DNA from: Ideonella_A sakaiensis_A
GTDB lineage: Bacteria > Pseudomonadota > Gammaproteobacteria > Burkholderiales > Burkholderiaceae_C
Length of the DNA: 64,000 bases
NCBI RefSeq assembly: GCF_048320135.1
Contig: NZ_CP182947.1
Span: 3,224,001-3,288,000, forward strand
Reading direction: 5' to 3'
In this document: one piece after another, positions 44,092-52,606 of the stretch
Layout of the letters: each line of letters begins with the position of its first letter
How positions within the stretch are numbered: the stretch's first letter is position 1
The notes under the pieces: model-generated
What the model was told of the DNA's origin: nothing
Database searches by the model: none
Seen by the model: only the letters and a program-made list of their open reading frames with translations
Program-made: the position numbers and the translations under genes

Positions 44092-45060
44092 TTGAGCACC
44101 GCGGTGCTGCCAACCGGCGTGCCGCCGGTGGTCGTGCGCCGAACGCTCGGCGTCGGCTTGATCCTGCTGATGACGTTGTGCTTCGCGATGCTCGACACGA
44201 ATGCGAAGTTTCTTGGCGGCGTGGTGCCGGTGATCATCGTCGTCTGGGCCCGCTACATGGTGCAGGCGGTCGTGATCGGTGTCTGGCTCGCGCTGCTGCA
44301 GCTGCGCCAGCGGCGCAACCTGTTTCTGACCCGCCATCCCCGCTTCCAGCTGCTGCGCGGTTCGCTGCTGCTGTTGTCGAGCGTGATCGTCTTTTACGGG
44401 CTGCAGTTCATGCCGGTCGGCGAATTCACCGCGGTTGGCATGTTGACGCCGGTGATCGCGACGCTGCTCGCAGCGCTGCTGCTGAAGGAATCGCTGACAC
44501 CGCTGCGCGCCGCGCTGGTCGTCGGCGGCTTCATCGGTGCGATCACCGTCGTGCGGCCCGGCAGCGGCCTGTTCGGCATCTATGCGCTGCTGCCGCTGAC
44601 GATGGCGCTGGTTTATGCCTCGTTCCAGCTGCTGACGCGCAAGCTGTCGGGGCTCGAACACCCGCTGACGACGCATTTCTATACCGGGCTGGTCGGCTCG
44701 GCGATTGTCAGCATCGTGTTGTGGTTCAGCCCGACCGATCTGTTGCCGTCACTGGCCGCGGCGTCGCCGTCTGTCTGGGGCCTGCTGCTGCTCGCTGGCG
44801 TGCTCGGCACCGCCGGCCACCTGTGCCTGGTCTTCGCGCTCGGCATGGCGCCGATGGCGGTGCTGATGCCGTTCACCTACGTGCAGATTGCCTTTGCCAG
44901 CATGGCCGGCTGGGTCATCTTTGGCCATGTGCCCGACAGCTGGGCATTCGCCGGCATGGCGATCGTCGCCGGCTGTGGAGCTGCCTCGGTCTGGCTCAAT
45001 CTGCGCGAGGCTTCTGCCGCGGTTCCGGCTCGCAACGATGCGCAGACGATCGCGGACTGA
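44092..45060 (+). CDS. DMT/EamA family transporter
   Basis: A 322-residue membrane protein with ten predicted helices in two EamA repeats (about residues 20-155 and 165-305). LLMTLCFAMLDTNAKFLGGVVP is the usual first helix, and LKESLTPLRAALVVGGFIGAI ends repeat 1. Substrates of these drug/metabolite transporters range over amino acids, purines and riboflavin; none can be chosen here. The start is TTG with GGAGG 4 bases upstream. Confidence 0.88.
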   Translation: MSTAVLPTGVPPVVVRRTLGVGLILLMTLCFAMLDTNAKFLGGVVPVIIVVWARYMVQAVVIGVWLALLQLRQRRNLFLTRHPRFQLLRGSLLLLSSVIVFYGLQFMPVGEFTAVGMLTPVIATLLAALLLKESLTPLRAALVVGGFIGAITVVRPGSGLFGIYALLPLTMALVYASFQLLTRKLSGLEHPLTTHFYTGLVGSAIVSIVLWFSPTDLLPSLAAASPSVWGLLLLAGVLGTAGHLCLVFALGMAPMAVLMPFTYVQIAFASMAGWVIFGHVPDSWAFAGMAIVAGCGAASVWLNLREASAAVPARNDAQTIAD

Positions 45061-45072
45061 TAACGTCGGCCC

Positions 45073-45696
45073 ATGTCGCAATATTTCGAAGTCCATCCGG
45101 ACAACCCGCAGCCCCGGCTGCTGAAGCAGGCGGTGCAGCTGCTGCACGGCGGCGCGATCGCCGCGGTGCCGACCGATTCGAGTTATGCGCTGGTCTGCCA
45201 CCTCGACGACAAGGCCGCGGCGGAAAACCTGCGCCGCATCCGCGGCGTCGACGACAAGCACCATCTGACGCTGCTGTGCCGCGACCTCAGCGAAGTGGCC
45301 AACTACGCCCGCGTCGACAACCGCCAGTACCGCCTGATCAAGGCGGCGACGCCAGGACCGTTCACGTTCATCCTCGAGGCGACGAAGGAGGTGCCGCGCC
45401 GGCTGTCGCATCCGTCACGACGAACCATCGGTCTGCGCGTTCCCGATCACCGCGTGACGCAGGACCTGCTCGAGATGCTCGGCCAGCCGCTGCTCGCAAC
45501 GACGCTGATCCCGCCCGATGAAACCGAACCGCTGAACGACCCGCAGGACATCCGCGAACGTTACGAAAAGCTGATCGCCGTCGTCGTTGATGCCGGCGCC
45601 TGCCCGATGCAGCCGACGACCGTGATCGACCTCTGCGAAGACCCGCCGCTGCTGGTGCGGCAGGGGCGGGGCGATGCGGCGCGATTCGGTATCTAG
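45073..45696 (+). CDS. yciO: YciO/Sua5-family L-threonylcarbamoyladenylate synthase-like protein
   Basis: A 207-residue protein with the Sua5/YrdC/YciO fold. GGAIAAVPTDSSYALVCHL, IRGVDDKHHLTLLCRDLSE, KAATPGPFTFIL and RTIGLRVPDH are typical of YciO. YrdC/Sua5 makes the threonylcarbamoyl-AMP for tRNA t6A. YciO proteins have weak or no such activity in vivo, so the function is uncertain. It begins 12 bases after the transporter. Palindromic repeat DNA follows. Confidence 0.92.
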   Translation: MSQYFEVHPDNPQPRLLKQAVQLLHGGAIAAVPTDSSYALVCHLDDKAAAENLRRIRGVDDKHHLTLLCRDLSEVANYARVDNRQYRLIKAATPGPFTFILEATKEVPRRLSHPSRRTIGLRVPDHRVTQDLLEMLGQPLLATTLIPPDETEPLNDPQDIRERYEKLIAVVVDAGACPMQPTTVIDLCEDPPLLVRQGRGDAARFGI

Positions 45697-45755
45697 GCTC
45701 TCTGCCGACGTACATCTATCCGTTCAGGGTTCGGCTCTTACCGGTGTTTTTCGGA

Positions 45756-45771
45756 GGGCGGAGATCCGCCC
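45756..45771. terminator. short hairpin after yciO
   Basis: A perfect 7-base stem, GGGCGGA / TCCGCCC with loop GA, lies 60 bases after yciO at the edge of the repeat element. Confidence 0.4.
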
Positions 45772-45772
45772 T

Positions 45773-46225
45773 GAGCGGCCGTTGAGTTCGCAGGCCGCGC
45801 TGACTTTTGTGGGAGGGGCTTCAGCCCCGCTTCGGAATCTTGGCCGCGCGCATGCCCTTCGAATTGCATGCCAAGACCGAGCGGCGCGGCCGGCGGCACC
45901 CGGTCGTGGCTCATGATGCGGCGGTCCTCGCTGGCGCTCGGACTGCGCTGCGATGCTCGGTCCAGGGTCGCGCGGCGGAACTCGCTACGTTCGCTGCGCT
46001 CACTGCGCTCGGACAACCGCCGCGAGCATGTTTGTTGATGCTCGCTGCGCTCGCCGACCCTGGCCCTCCGCTTCTCGCCGCCGCATAAATCGCCCCGCCC
46101 GACCGCGCCTTTGCTCTCGCCTCTGTGTGCCTGACGATTCGCAGTCGTGCAAGTGCCCGAATCGGGGCTGAAGCCCCTCCTACAAAGTCTGGCACGGCCC
46201 AGGCGCCAGATGTCCGCTCCGGGCC
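45773..46225. repeat. composite palindromic element, copy A
   Basis: About 450 non-coding bases fill the gap between yciO and the insertion sequence. Both ends carry an inverted unit: GAGCGGCC-like edge, then GACTTT-GTRGGAGGGGCT and a GGGGCT/AGCCCC hairpin (45815-45828 and 46164-46177). The interior block 45809-46101 is about 96 percent identical to 61381-61674. In one minus-strand frame it would encode SERSERSERSEF-type repeats. I take it as a non-autonomous mobile or REP-like element, with no gene. Confidence 0.75.
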
Positions 46226-47845
46226 GAGGCTGTGTGGAAACTCTTCGGCACCAGTTGTGTCATATCTCCAGTAGCGACGACAGGAGTGATCGATGGGGCG
46301 ATACGTCGAAGGCCAAGACCGAACGCAGAGCGTCCTCTTCCCCGAGCAACTGGATGACTGGATTCATGAGGACAACACGGTTCGCGTCATCGATGTCTTC
46401 GTCGACGAACTAGATCTGAGGAAGCTGGGCTTCGATCGTGCCAATCCTGCAGAGACGGGTCGGCCGGGGTACAGCCCGGCGACGCTGCTCAAGATCTATG
46501 TCTACGGCTACCTCAACCGTGTGCAGTCGAGCCGACGCCTGGAGACCGAAGCACAGCGCAATCTCGAACTCATCTGGCTGACCGGGCGCTTGGCGCCGGA
46601 CTTCAAGACCATCGCCGACTTCCGCCGTGACAACGGTGATGCCATCGGCAAAGTCTGCAAGGAGTTCGTTCTGCTTTGCCGCCGGATGAAGCTCTTCACC
46701 GACGGCGTCGTCGCCATTGATGGCAGCAAGTTCAAAGCGGTCAACAGCCGCGACAAGAACTTCACCGACCGCAAGCTTCAGGCGCGAATCGAACAACTCG
46801 AAAGCAGCATCAAGCGCTACCTGGTTGAGCTCGACCGCGCCGACCGTGATGCCACGGCCGTTCTGCCTGGCCGAGTTGCGCACCTCAAGGAGAAGATCAC
46901 CAAGGTCAAGCAGCAGATGAAGGCGCTGGAGGCGATCGGTGAGCAAATGAAGGTGTCCGAGGACGGGCAGATCTCGTTGACCGATCCGGATGCACGCTCG
47001 ATGGCCACCAGCGGCCGAGGCACTGGCGTGGTGGGCTACAACGTCCAGACGGTCGTGGATGCCAAGCACCACCTGATCGTGGCCCACGAGGTCACCAACG
47101 TTGGCCATGACAGGGACCAACTGGCGAACATGGCCAAGCTTGCCAAGGCAGCCACCGGCGAGGACAAGCTGATTGCGCTGGCCGATCGCGGGTATTACGA
47201 AGGCTACGAGATCCTGGAGTGCGAGCGCTCGGGTGTGGCCGCAGTCGTTCCCAAGCCGATGACTTCGAACAACCTGGCCGACGGGCTCTTCGACAAGCGG
47301 GATTTCGTCTACGACGGCGAGAAAGACGAATACCGGTGCCCGGCCGGGCGGATTGCCATCCACAGGTTTACATCCGAGGAGAGGGGCAAGATCCTGCACA
47401 AGTATTGGTCGTCAGACTGCCCACAGTGCCCGATGAAGCCACAGTGCACGACGAGCAAGAATCGCCGTATCGCCCGCTGGGAGCACGACGACATCCTAGA
47501 TGTCGTTCAAGAACGGCTGGAGCGCGCGCCCGAAGCCATGAAGCAACGAAGGCAGACCGTCGAGCATGTGTTCGGAACGCTCAAGGCCTGGATGGGATCG
47601 AGTCATTTCCTGAGCCGTACGCTGCCTCGCGTGAAAACCGAGATGAGCTTGCAGGTTCTGGCCTACAACCTAAAGCGGATGATCAAGATCCTCGGCACTG
47701 GGCCGCTGATCGCAGCGATGAGGGCATAGGGCGCCCGCCCTCACCTAAAAGTTCTTCGCGCGGGGCAAGTTCAGAGATTGCCGCCTGGCCATCGCGTTGG
47801 TCTGCTCAGGTGATCGGAAAACCGAGTTTCCACACGGCCTCGGCC
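46222..47845 (+). mobile_element. insertion sequence, IS1182 family
   Basis: A complete element with 18-base inverted ends, GAGGCTGTGTGGAAACTC (46226-46243) and GAGTTTCCACACGGCCTC (47824-47841), with one mismatch. Both ends are bordered by GGCC (46222-46225, 47842-47845), which looks like a palindromic 4-base target duplication. It landed at the outer edge of palindromic element copy A. Confidence 0.88.
46293..47729 (+). CDS. IS1182 family transposase
   Basis: A 478-residue DDE transposase, full length and without frameshift, so probably active. GRPGYSPATLLKIYVYGYLNRVQSSRRLE is the conserved N-terminal (DUF772-like) region. VVAIDGSKFKAV and LADRGYYEGYEI hold the first and second catalytic Asp, and RRQTVEHVFGTLKAWMG the Glu. 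A Cys-rich patch (CPQCPMKPQC) lies before the last catalytic block. Base composition is lower in GC than in neighbouring genes, consistent with recent arrival. ACAGGAG lies before the ATG. Confidence 0.95.
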   Translation: MGRYVEGQDRTQSVLFPEQLDDWIHEDNTVRVIDVFVDELDLRKLGFDRANPAETGRPGYSPATLLKIYVYGYLNRVQSSRRLETEAQRNLELIWLTGRLAPDFKTIADFRRDNGDAIGKVCKEFVLLCRRMKLFTDGVVAIDGSKFKAVNSRDKNFTDRKLQARIEQLESSIKRYLVELDRADRDATAVLPGRVAHLKEKITKVKQQMKALEAIGEQMKVSEDGQISLTDPDARSMATSGRGTGVVGYNVQTVVDAKHHLIVAHEVTNVGHDRDQLANMAKLAKAATGEDKLIALADRGYYEGYEILECERSGVAAVVPKPMTSNNLADGLFDKRDFVYDGEKDEYRCPAGRIAIHRFTSEERGKILHKYWSSDCPQCPMKPQCTTSKNRRIARWEHDDILDVVQERLERAPEAMKQRRQTVEHVFGTLKAWMGSSHFLSRTLPRVKTEMSLQVLAYNLKRMIKILGTGPLIAAMRA

Positions 47846-47910
47846 GATAAGCGACGAGCCCTCTCGATCTTCCAGACAGTCGGCCCCAAAGGCGTAGCGC
47901 TATCGCCCGC

Positions 47911-48264
47911 TCAAGCCACCGCAGCCGTGACGACGATCTCGAGTTTCCATTCCGGCTTCGCGAGCGCGGCGTGCACGGTGGCGCGGGGCGGGGTCTGGCC
48001 GGCGACGACCCATTGTTCCCAGACTTCGTTCATTGCTGCGAAGTCGGCCAGATCGGCGAGGAAGATCTGCGCGCGCAGGATGTGCGACTTGGCGCTGCCG
48101 GTTTCGGTGAGCAGCTTGTCGATCGCATCGAGCACCTGCTGCGTCTGGCCCTTGATGTCCGCCGAGCCGTCCTCAGGCACCTGGCCGGCGAGGTAGACCA
48201 CGCCGTTGTGGACCGCGGCCTCGGACATGCGGGGGCCGACATGGAAACGCAGGATGTTGCTCAT
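47911..48264 (-). CDS. RidA/YjgF family enamine/imine deaminase
   Basis: A 117-residue trimeric RidA-family protein. VVYLAGQVPEDGSADIKGQTQQVL and the C-terminal ARATVHAAL-type stretch (PPRATVHAALAKPEWKLEIVV) are hallmarks; the Arg in PPRATV binds the carboxylate of the imine substrate. Family members remove reactive 2-aminoacrylate. The start overlaps the plsY stop by 4 bases. It belongs to the RidA subgroup with the RMSEAAVHNGVVY opening, whose specificity is less studied than classic RidA. Confidence 0.9.
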   Translation of the reverse strand: MSNILRFHVGPRMSEAAVHNGVVYLAGQVPEDGSADIKGQTQQVLDAIDKLLTETGSAKSHILRAQIFLADLADFAAMNEVWEQWVVAGQTPPRATVHAALAKPEWKLEIVVTAAVA

Positions 48265-48950
48265 GGCTTGTGTTTGTGTTTGCGGGAAGAGGAATGAGTC
48301 GGCGCCTTCGCGCCGGGCACCGGATGGTGTACCGCGGCTGAAACTTTTTGCCCGAGTTTGCTTTCGGTGCCCTTCAGCAGCTTTTCGATATTTGCCGCAT
48401 GGCGCCAGATCAGCAACAGACCCATCACCGCGACCGCGAGTGCGGTCGGCCCGGCGCCCCAGATCAGCAACTGGTAGAACGGCGCAAATACCGCGGCGAC
48501 GATCGCGGCCAGCGACGAATAACGGAAGAAGCCGGCGATGATGATCCAGGTCGCCAGCGTCGCAACGCCGAGCATCGGGTTGATCGCGAGCAGCACGCCG
48601 GCCGCGGTCGCGACCCCCTTGCCACCCTTGAAGCCGAAAAAGACCGGCCACAGATGGCCGATGAAGGCGGCCAGCCCGACCGCCGCGACGGTCGCTTCGC
48701 CGAGGCCATGGCGCGGCCCGAGCCAGGCAACGAGCAGCACCGGAACAACGCCCTTGACGCCGTCGAGCAGCAGCGTCAGCAGTGCAGCGGCCTTGTTGCC
48801 CGAGCGCAGCACGTTGGTTGCGCCCGGATTGCCGGAGCCGAACTGGCGCGGATCCTTGATCCCCATCACGCGGCAGACGATCACCGCAAACGACAGCGAG
48901 CCGATCAGGTAGGCGGCAATGATGGCAAGCAGCGACAGCGCGATGGACAT
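48261..48950 (-). CDS. plsY: glycerol-3-phosphate acyltransferase PlsY
   Basis: A 229-residue inner-membrane acyltransferase using acyl-phosphate to make lysophosphatidic acid, the first step of phospholipid synthesis. There are five hydrophobic helices. The three conserved cytoplasmic loops are GSGNPGATNVLR, HLWPVFFGFKGGKGVATAAG, and a later RHAANIEKLLKGTE. The last 30 residues are a basic tail (HSSSRKHKHKP) longer than usual. It is coupled to the RidA gene. Confidence 0.96.
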   Translation of the reverse strand: MSIALSLLAIIAAYLIGSLSFAVIVCRVMGIKDPRQFGSGNPGATNVLRSGNKAAALLTLLLDGVKGVVPVLLVAWLGPRHGLGEATVAAVGLAAFIGHLWPVFFGFKGGKGVATAAGVLLAINPMLGVATLATWIIIAGFFRYSSLAAIVAAVFAPFYQLLIWGAGPTALAVAVMGLLLIWRHAANIEKLLKGTESKLGQKVSAAVHHPVPGAKAPTHSSSRKHKHKP

Positions 48951-49015
48951 GGGCGATTCGTGGGCCTCGGCGGCAATGGAGCAGCGATTATCGCAATCGG
49001 CCGGCCGCTCGACGT

Positions 49016-49894
49016 TCAGCGCGTACCGGGTCGGCGTACCGGACCGCGATCGGCCAGCGAGCCGGCGCCGAAGGCCAGCACATACAAGGCCCAGACCAGC
49101 AGCAGCGGCAGTGCGACCGTCTGCATCAGGAAGATCACGATCAGCCGGATGATCTTCTCCGGCAGTTCTTCCGCGGCCTTTCTGATCGCGTCGTAGTCGA
49201 CCGTTGGCAGCAGCCGCGAACCGATCCCTTGCTTCAGAGCTTCGGCGCCTCGTTTCAGCTTGCCAAACCAGCCCTCTGCCGGCTGCTCACCCGGCTCGAC
49301 GTCCGGCTTCGGCGTCATCGTGTCGAGCTGCTTCGACGTCGTCAGCAGCGACTGTTGGCCGGACCGGTACTCGTCGGCCATCAGCTGCTCGAAAACGAAA
49401 TCGCTGCCGATCGTTGCCAGCGGAATCGCCAGCCGGATCATCAGCAGCACCAGCACCAGCCGGGTCAGCCATCGATAGCGCCGGCCGGTCAGCAGCAGCG
49501 CGGCCCAGGCGATCGCGACGATGCTGACGGCGGTCGAGACGGCCCAGTGGCCGCCGATCGCGAGCAGCATCTTCTGCACGCCGAAGGCGACGCTGGCAAA
49601 CAGCATCAGGCTGGAAAACTGCTCGATCAGGTCGTTGATCGGATCGAGGATCTGTCCGAGCGTCAGCGTCACACCGACGCCCAGCGGTTGCACCGACAAC
49701 TCGGTGCCCTGAACGACCGAGATCAGGCCGTTCAGTGTCCGCGCCGAGGCAAACGTGATGACCGCGCGTTTCAAACCGGCATCGGTCTGCTCATCGGCAA
49801 GCGCCTGCAGCGGCTGATACCACGCGACAAAGACCAGCAGCAGCGCCGCGATGACGCCGGCCCAGCGCCAGCGGTGAAGAGGGGCTTGATTCAC
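49016..49894 (-). CDS. membrane protein of unknown function
   Basis: A 292-residue protein with a hydrophobic N-terminal segment (about residues 13-30), three membrane segments at about 95-170, and one near the C-terminus (about 250-275). ASARTLNGLISVVQGTELSVQPLGVGVTLTLGQ and DPINDLIEQFSSLMLFASVAFGVQKMLL look like conserved blocks seen in proteobacterial hypothetical proteins. A soluble loop at about 175-245 contains a Lys-rich helix. It is transcribed divergently from the glycine-zipper protein across a 198-base gap. I assign no function. Confidence 0.7.
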   Translation of the reverse strand: MNQAPLHRWRWAGVIAALLLVFVAWYQPLQALADEQTDAGLKRAVITFASARTLNGLISVVQGTELSVQPLGVGVTLTLGQILDPINDLIEQFSSLMLFASVAFGVQKMLLAIGGHWAVSTAVSIVAIAWAALLLTGRRYRWLTRLVLVLLMIRLAIPLATIGSDFVFEQLMADEYRSGQQSLLTTSKQLDTMTPKPDVEPGEQPAEGWFGKLKRGAEALKQGIGSRLLPTVDYDAIRKAAEELPEKIIRLIVIFLMQTVALPLLLVWALYVLAFGAGSLADRGPVRRPGTR

Positions 49895-49992
49895 GATTTC
49901 CCTTGCACTCGGTTACCAAAGTGACAGCGATGCGGCCGCTGCCTACAAGGCGACGGCTGACGCGCCGATGGTGGGTTGACGGCGGTTGCCGC

Positions 49993-50035
49993 AATGTGTC
50001 GTGGCATTGAAAGCCGGCGACTGTTGCGACACATT
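49993..50035. promoter_or_regulatory. widely spaced inverted repeat in the divergent intergenic region
   Basis: AATGTGTCG (49993-50001) and CGACACATT (50027-50035) are perfect inverted copies 25 bases apart, about 60 bases before the glycine-zipper gene. A paired operator or a hairpin is possible. Confidence 0.45.
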
Positions 50036-50092
50036 CTGTCACCGCGGCACCGGCAAACGACCCGAAACTGGGTAGCAGGAAAGGATCAACAA

Positions 50093-50638
50093 ATGGACAA
50101 GTCGATGCTCAAGGGAATGGCGGTAGGCGGCCTCGCAATGGTCGTGCTCGGCGCCGGTGCTGTCGGTGGCTACAAGACGATTGCGCAACCGAAGGTTGCC
50201 GAGGTCGTAGCCGTCAAGGAGGTCACCGAAACGGTCGTGACGCCGCGCGAGCGCTGCGACAACGTGCAGGTCAGGCATCAGGCTCCGGTGCAGGATCCGA
50301 ACCGCATCACGGGCACCGCGATCGGCGGTCTCGCCGGTGGCCTGCTCGGCAGCCAGATCGGCGGCGGCAGCGGCAAGACGATCGCGACGATCGCCGGCGC
50401 CGCCGGCGGCGCCTATGCCGGCAACCGGGTGCAGGCGGACATGCAGCAGAAGGATGTCGTGACGACAACCGAACGCCGTTGCCGCACCGTCAGCGACAAG
50501 TCGAAGAAGCTGGTCGGTTACGACGTCACCTACCGCCTCGACGGCAAGAGTGGCCAGGTCCGCACCTCGTTCAAACCCGGCGCGACGCTGCCGGTGAAGA
50601 ACGGTCAGGTCGTCACGACGGCCCCGCGAGTGTCGTGA
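50093..50638 (+). CDS. glycine-zipper 2TM domain envelope protein
   Basis: A 181-residue protein. Residues 10-29 are a signal-anchor (VGGLAMVVLGAGAVGGY) without a lipobox cysteine. Residues about 70-105 are a glycine zipper: AIGGLAGGLLGSQIGGGSGKTIATIAGAAGGAYAGN. Cys near residue 57 and Cys near 126 flank the zipper, and a C-terminal beta-rich domain follows (YDVTYRLDGKSGQVRT). Such proteins (SlyB/17-kDa antigen-like) sit in the periplasm or outer membrane and are often stress-induced. The ATG at 50093 follows AAGGA. Confidence 0.82.
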   Translation: MDKSMLKGMAVGGLAMVVLGAGAVGGYKTIAQPKVAEVVAVKEVTETVVTPRERCDNVQVRHQAPVQDPNRITGTAIGGLAGGLLGSQIGGGSGKTIATIAGAAGGAYAGNRVQADMQQKDVVTTTERRCRTVSDKSKKLVGYDVTYRLDGKSGQVRTSFKPGATLPVKNGQVVTTAPRVS

Positions 50639-50672
50639 TCGAAGCTGCCGCGCCGGCCGGCAGCGCGTCGGC

Positions 50673-51161
50673 TCATTCGCCAGCGCATACGACCGGCCGT
50701 GCGCCGAGTTTGTCGACCAGCCAGCGCGGCTCGATGCCGAGCAGATAGCCGCGGCGGCCGCCGTTGATGTAGATCTTCGGCAGATCGAGCACCGTGCGTT
50801 CAACGTGGATCGGCATCGGCTTTTTCGTCGCGAACGGCGAGGTGCCGCCGACCAGATAACCACTGTGCCGCTGCGCAACCTCCGGCTGGCACGGTTGCAC
50901 CCGCTTGACACCGATCTGCCGCGCGAGGTTTTTCGTGCTGACCTGGCGGTCGCCGTGCATCAGCACAATCAGCGGCTTGCCGGTTTCGTCTTCCATCACC
51001 AGCGTCTTCACGACATGGTGTTCGTCGACGCCGAGCTGGCGCGCCGATTCGGTCGCCCCGCCGTGCTCGACATAGTCGTACAGGTGCTCGCTGTACGGCA
51101 CCTGCTGCGCCTTCAGCCAGCGCGTGGCAGGTGTTTCGGAGGCGTGGTCCTTGCGAGCCAT
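50673..51161 (-). CDS. ybaK: Cys-tRNA(Pro)/Cys-tRNA(Cys) deacylase YbaK-like
   Basis: A 162-residue YbaK/EbsC-family protein that clears mischarged Cys-tRNA(Pro). KTLVMEDETGKPLIVLMHGDRQVSTKNLARQIG carries the conserved basic residues; GYLVGGTSPFATKKPMPIHVE is the family core. The start was set at ATG 51161 because the upstream in-frame extension is Arg-rich and unlike homologues. It lies just downstream of the hutF stop on the same strand. Confidence 0.93.
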   Translation of the reverse strand: MARKDHASETPATRWLKAQQVPYSEHLYDYVEHGGATESARQLGVDEHHVVKTLVMEDETGKPLIVLMHGDRQVSTKNLARQIGVKRVQPCQPEVAQRHSGYLVGGTSPFATKKPMPIHVERTVLDLPKIYINGGRRGYLLGIEPRWLVDKLGARPVVCAGE

Positions 51162-51211
51162 CGGTGTTCGATGAACGGTTGCAGAAGCGCGAAATCTACC
51201 GCGACCGCGGC

Positions 51212-52606
51212 TCAGGCCGGGCCATCCCACAAGTCGGTGACGGCCTGCGCAAAACGCGTCGCGATTGCCTGCCGCCCTGGGTGGGCATGTTCACGGATCA
51301 CCCAGCTGCCGGCCACCATCACATCGCGCCACGGTGCCGACGGGCTCGAAAAAACCAGCGCGTCGAGGCAGCGCGACGGCGGCATGCCGAGCAGCGCAGG
51401 CGACTGCGGGTCGGCAACCAGCAGGTCGGCCCGCGCGCCGGCCAGCAGCCCCCAGCGGCTGCGCCCGGCAGCCTGGCCGCCGCCGGAGACGATGCGATCG
51501 AACAAACGGGCCGCGGTTGACGGCTGGCCCGATTCCGGAGCCGCCGCGACATTGCGCCTGCGCTGGGTCAGCCGCTGGCCATATTCGAGCCAGCGCAGTT
51601 CCTCGAGCACGTCGCGCGCAACATGGCTGTCCGAACCGATCGCGATCGGAACGCCTTGGTCGAGCCAGCCGACGACGTCGGTCAGGCCGTCACCCAGATT
51701 CGCTTCGGTGGTCGGGCAGATCACGACACCGGCGCCGCTCGCGGCGACCGCCTCGACTTCTGCCGGCACCACGTGGGTCGCATGGACCAGCTGCCAGCGG
51801 GCGTCGAGGACCTGCTGGCCGGCCAGCCATTCGATCGGCCGCTGGCCGGTTGCGGCGACGCAGTCGTCGACCTCGGCGGTCTGCTCGGCGACATGGACAT
51901 GGATAGGCCCGGCGAAATCGGCGGCCAGCTCACGCAGGCGATGGATCGATTGCGGCGCCGCCGCGCGCAGCGAGTGGATCACCAGCCCGGCGTCGAGCAT
52001 CGGCCGGCCGCTGGCCGCGATCGTCCGCGCGGCGGCCCAGACATCGTCGGCGCCAGCGCGGAAGCGCCGCTGGTCGTCGCGCAGCGTCGATTCCCGAAAG
52101 CCGGCGCGTTCGTAGATCGCCGGCATCAGCGTCAGGCCGATGCCGGCTTCGGCGGCGCCATCGGCAATTGCCCAGCCCATCGTCAGCGGATCGTCGTAAC
52201 GCCGGCCGTCGACGCGGTGCTGCAGGTAGTGGAATTCGACCAGCTGCGTATAACCACCGTGCAGCAGTTCGAGCGCGAGCTGGGCCGCCACCGCACGCAG
52301 CGCCTCCGGGCCGATGCGCAAGGCGACGCCGTACATGCGGTCGCGCCACGACCAGAAGTCATCGGCCGCCGATTCACGCCGTTCGGCGAGGCCGGCAAAG
52401 GCGCGCTGGAAAGCATGGCTGTGTGCATCGACCAGACCGGGCAGCGCCGGGCCGGCGAGCACCTCGGCACCGTCAGGCGCCGCCGACAGATCGGTCGTGA
52501 TCGAGGCCCAGTTGCCGTCGGCGCCGACCTCGAGCAAGACGTTCTCACGCCAGCCGCCCGGCAGCCAGGCGCGTGGCGCCCACAACAACTTCCGTTCAGT
52601 GGCCAT
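51212..52606 (-). CDS. hutF: formimidoylglutamate deiminase
   Basis: A 464-residue amidohydrolase converting N-formimidoyl-L-glutamate to N-formyl-L-glutamate and ammonia. GLVDAHSHAFQRAFAGLAERRES is the zinc-binding start of the barrel; HVHVAEQTAEVDDC, VHATHV and GSDSHVARDVLEELRWLEYGQRL complete the active site. Its presence with HutG defines the five-step histidine pathway. The start overlaps the end of hutG by 11 bases, so it is last in the minus-strand hut operon. Confidence 0.95.
   Translation of the reverse strand: MATERKLLWAPRAWLPGGWRENVLLEVGADGNWASITTDLSAAPDGAEVLAGPALPGLVDAHSHAFQRAFAGLAERRESAADDFWSWRDRMYGVALRIGPEALRAVAAQLALELLHGGYTQLVEFHYLQHRVDGRRYDDPLTMGWAIADGAAEAGIGLTLMPAIYERAGFRESTLRDDQRRFRAGADDVWAAARTIAASGRPMLDAGLVIHSLRAAAPQSIHRLRELAADFAGPIHVHVAEQTAEVDDCVAATGQRPIEWLAGQQVLDARWQLVHATHVVPAEVEAVAASGAGVVICPTTEANLGDGLTDVVGWLDQGVPIAIGSDSHVARDVLEELRWLEYGQRLTQRRRNVAAAPESGQPSTAARLFDRIVSGGGQAAGRSRWGLLAGARADLLVADPQSPALLGMPPSRCLDALVFSSPSAPWRDVMVAGSWVIREHAHPGRQAIATRFAQAVTDLWDGPA

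Noticed and set aside
45738..46016. Frames encoding SERSERSERSEF-type peptides here and at 60864-61784
   Set aside because: They are read through a repeated non-coding element. The Ser-Glu-Arg pattern reflects GAGCG-type DNA repeats, and no ribosome binding site or conserved domain is present.
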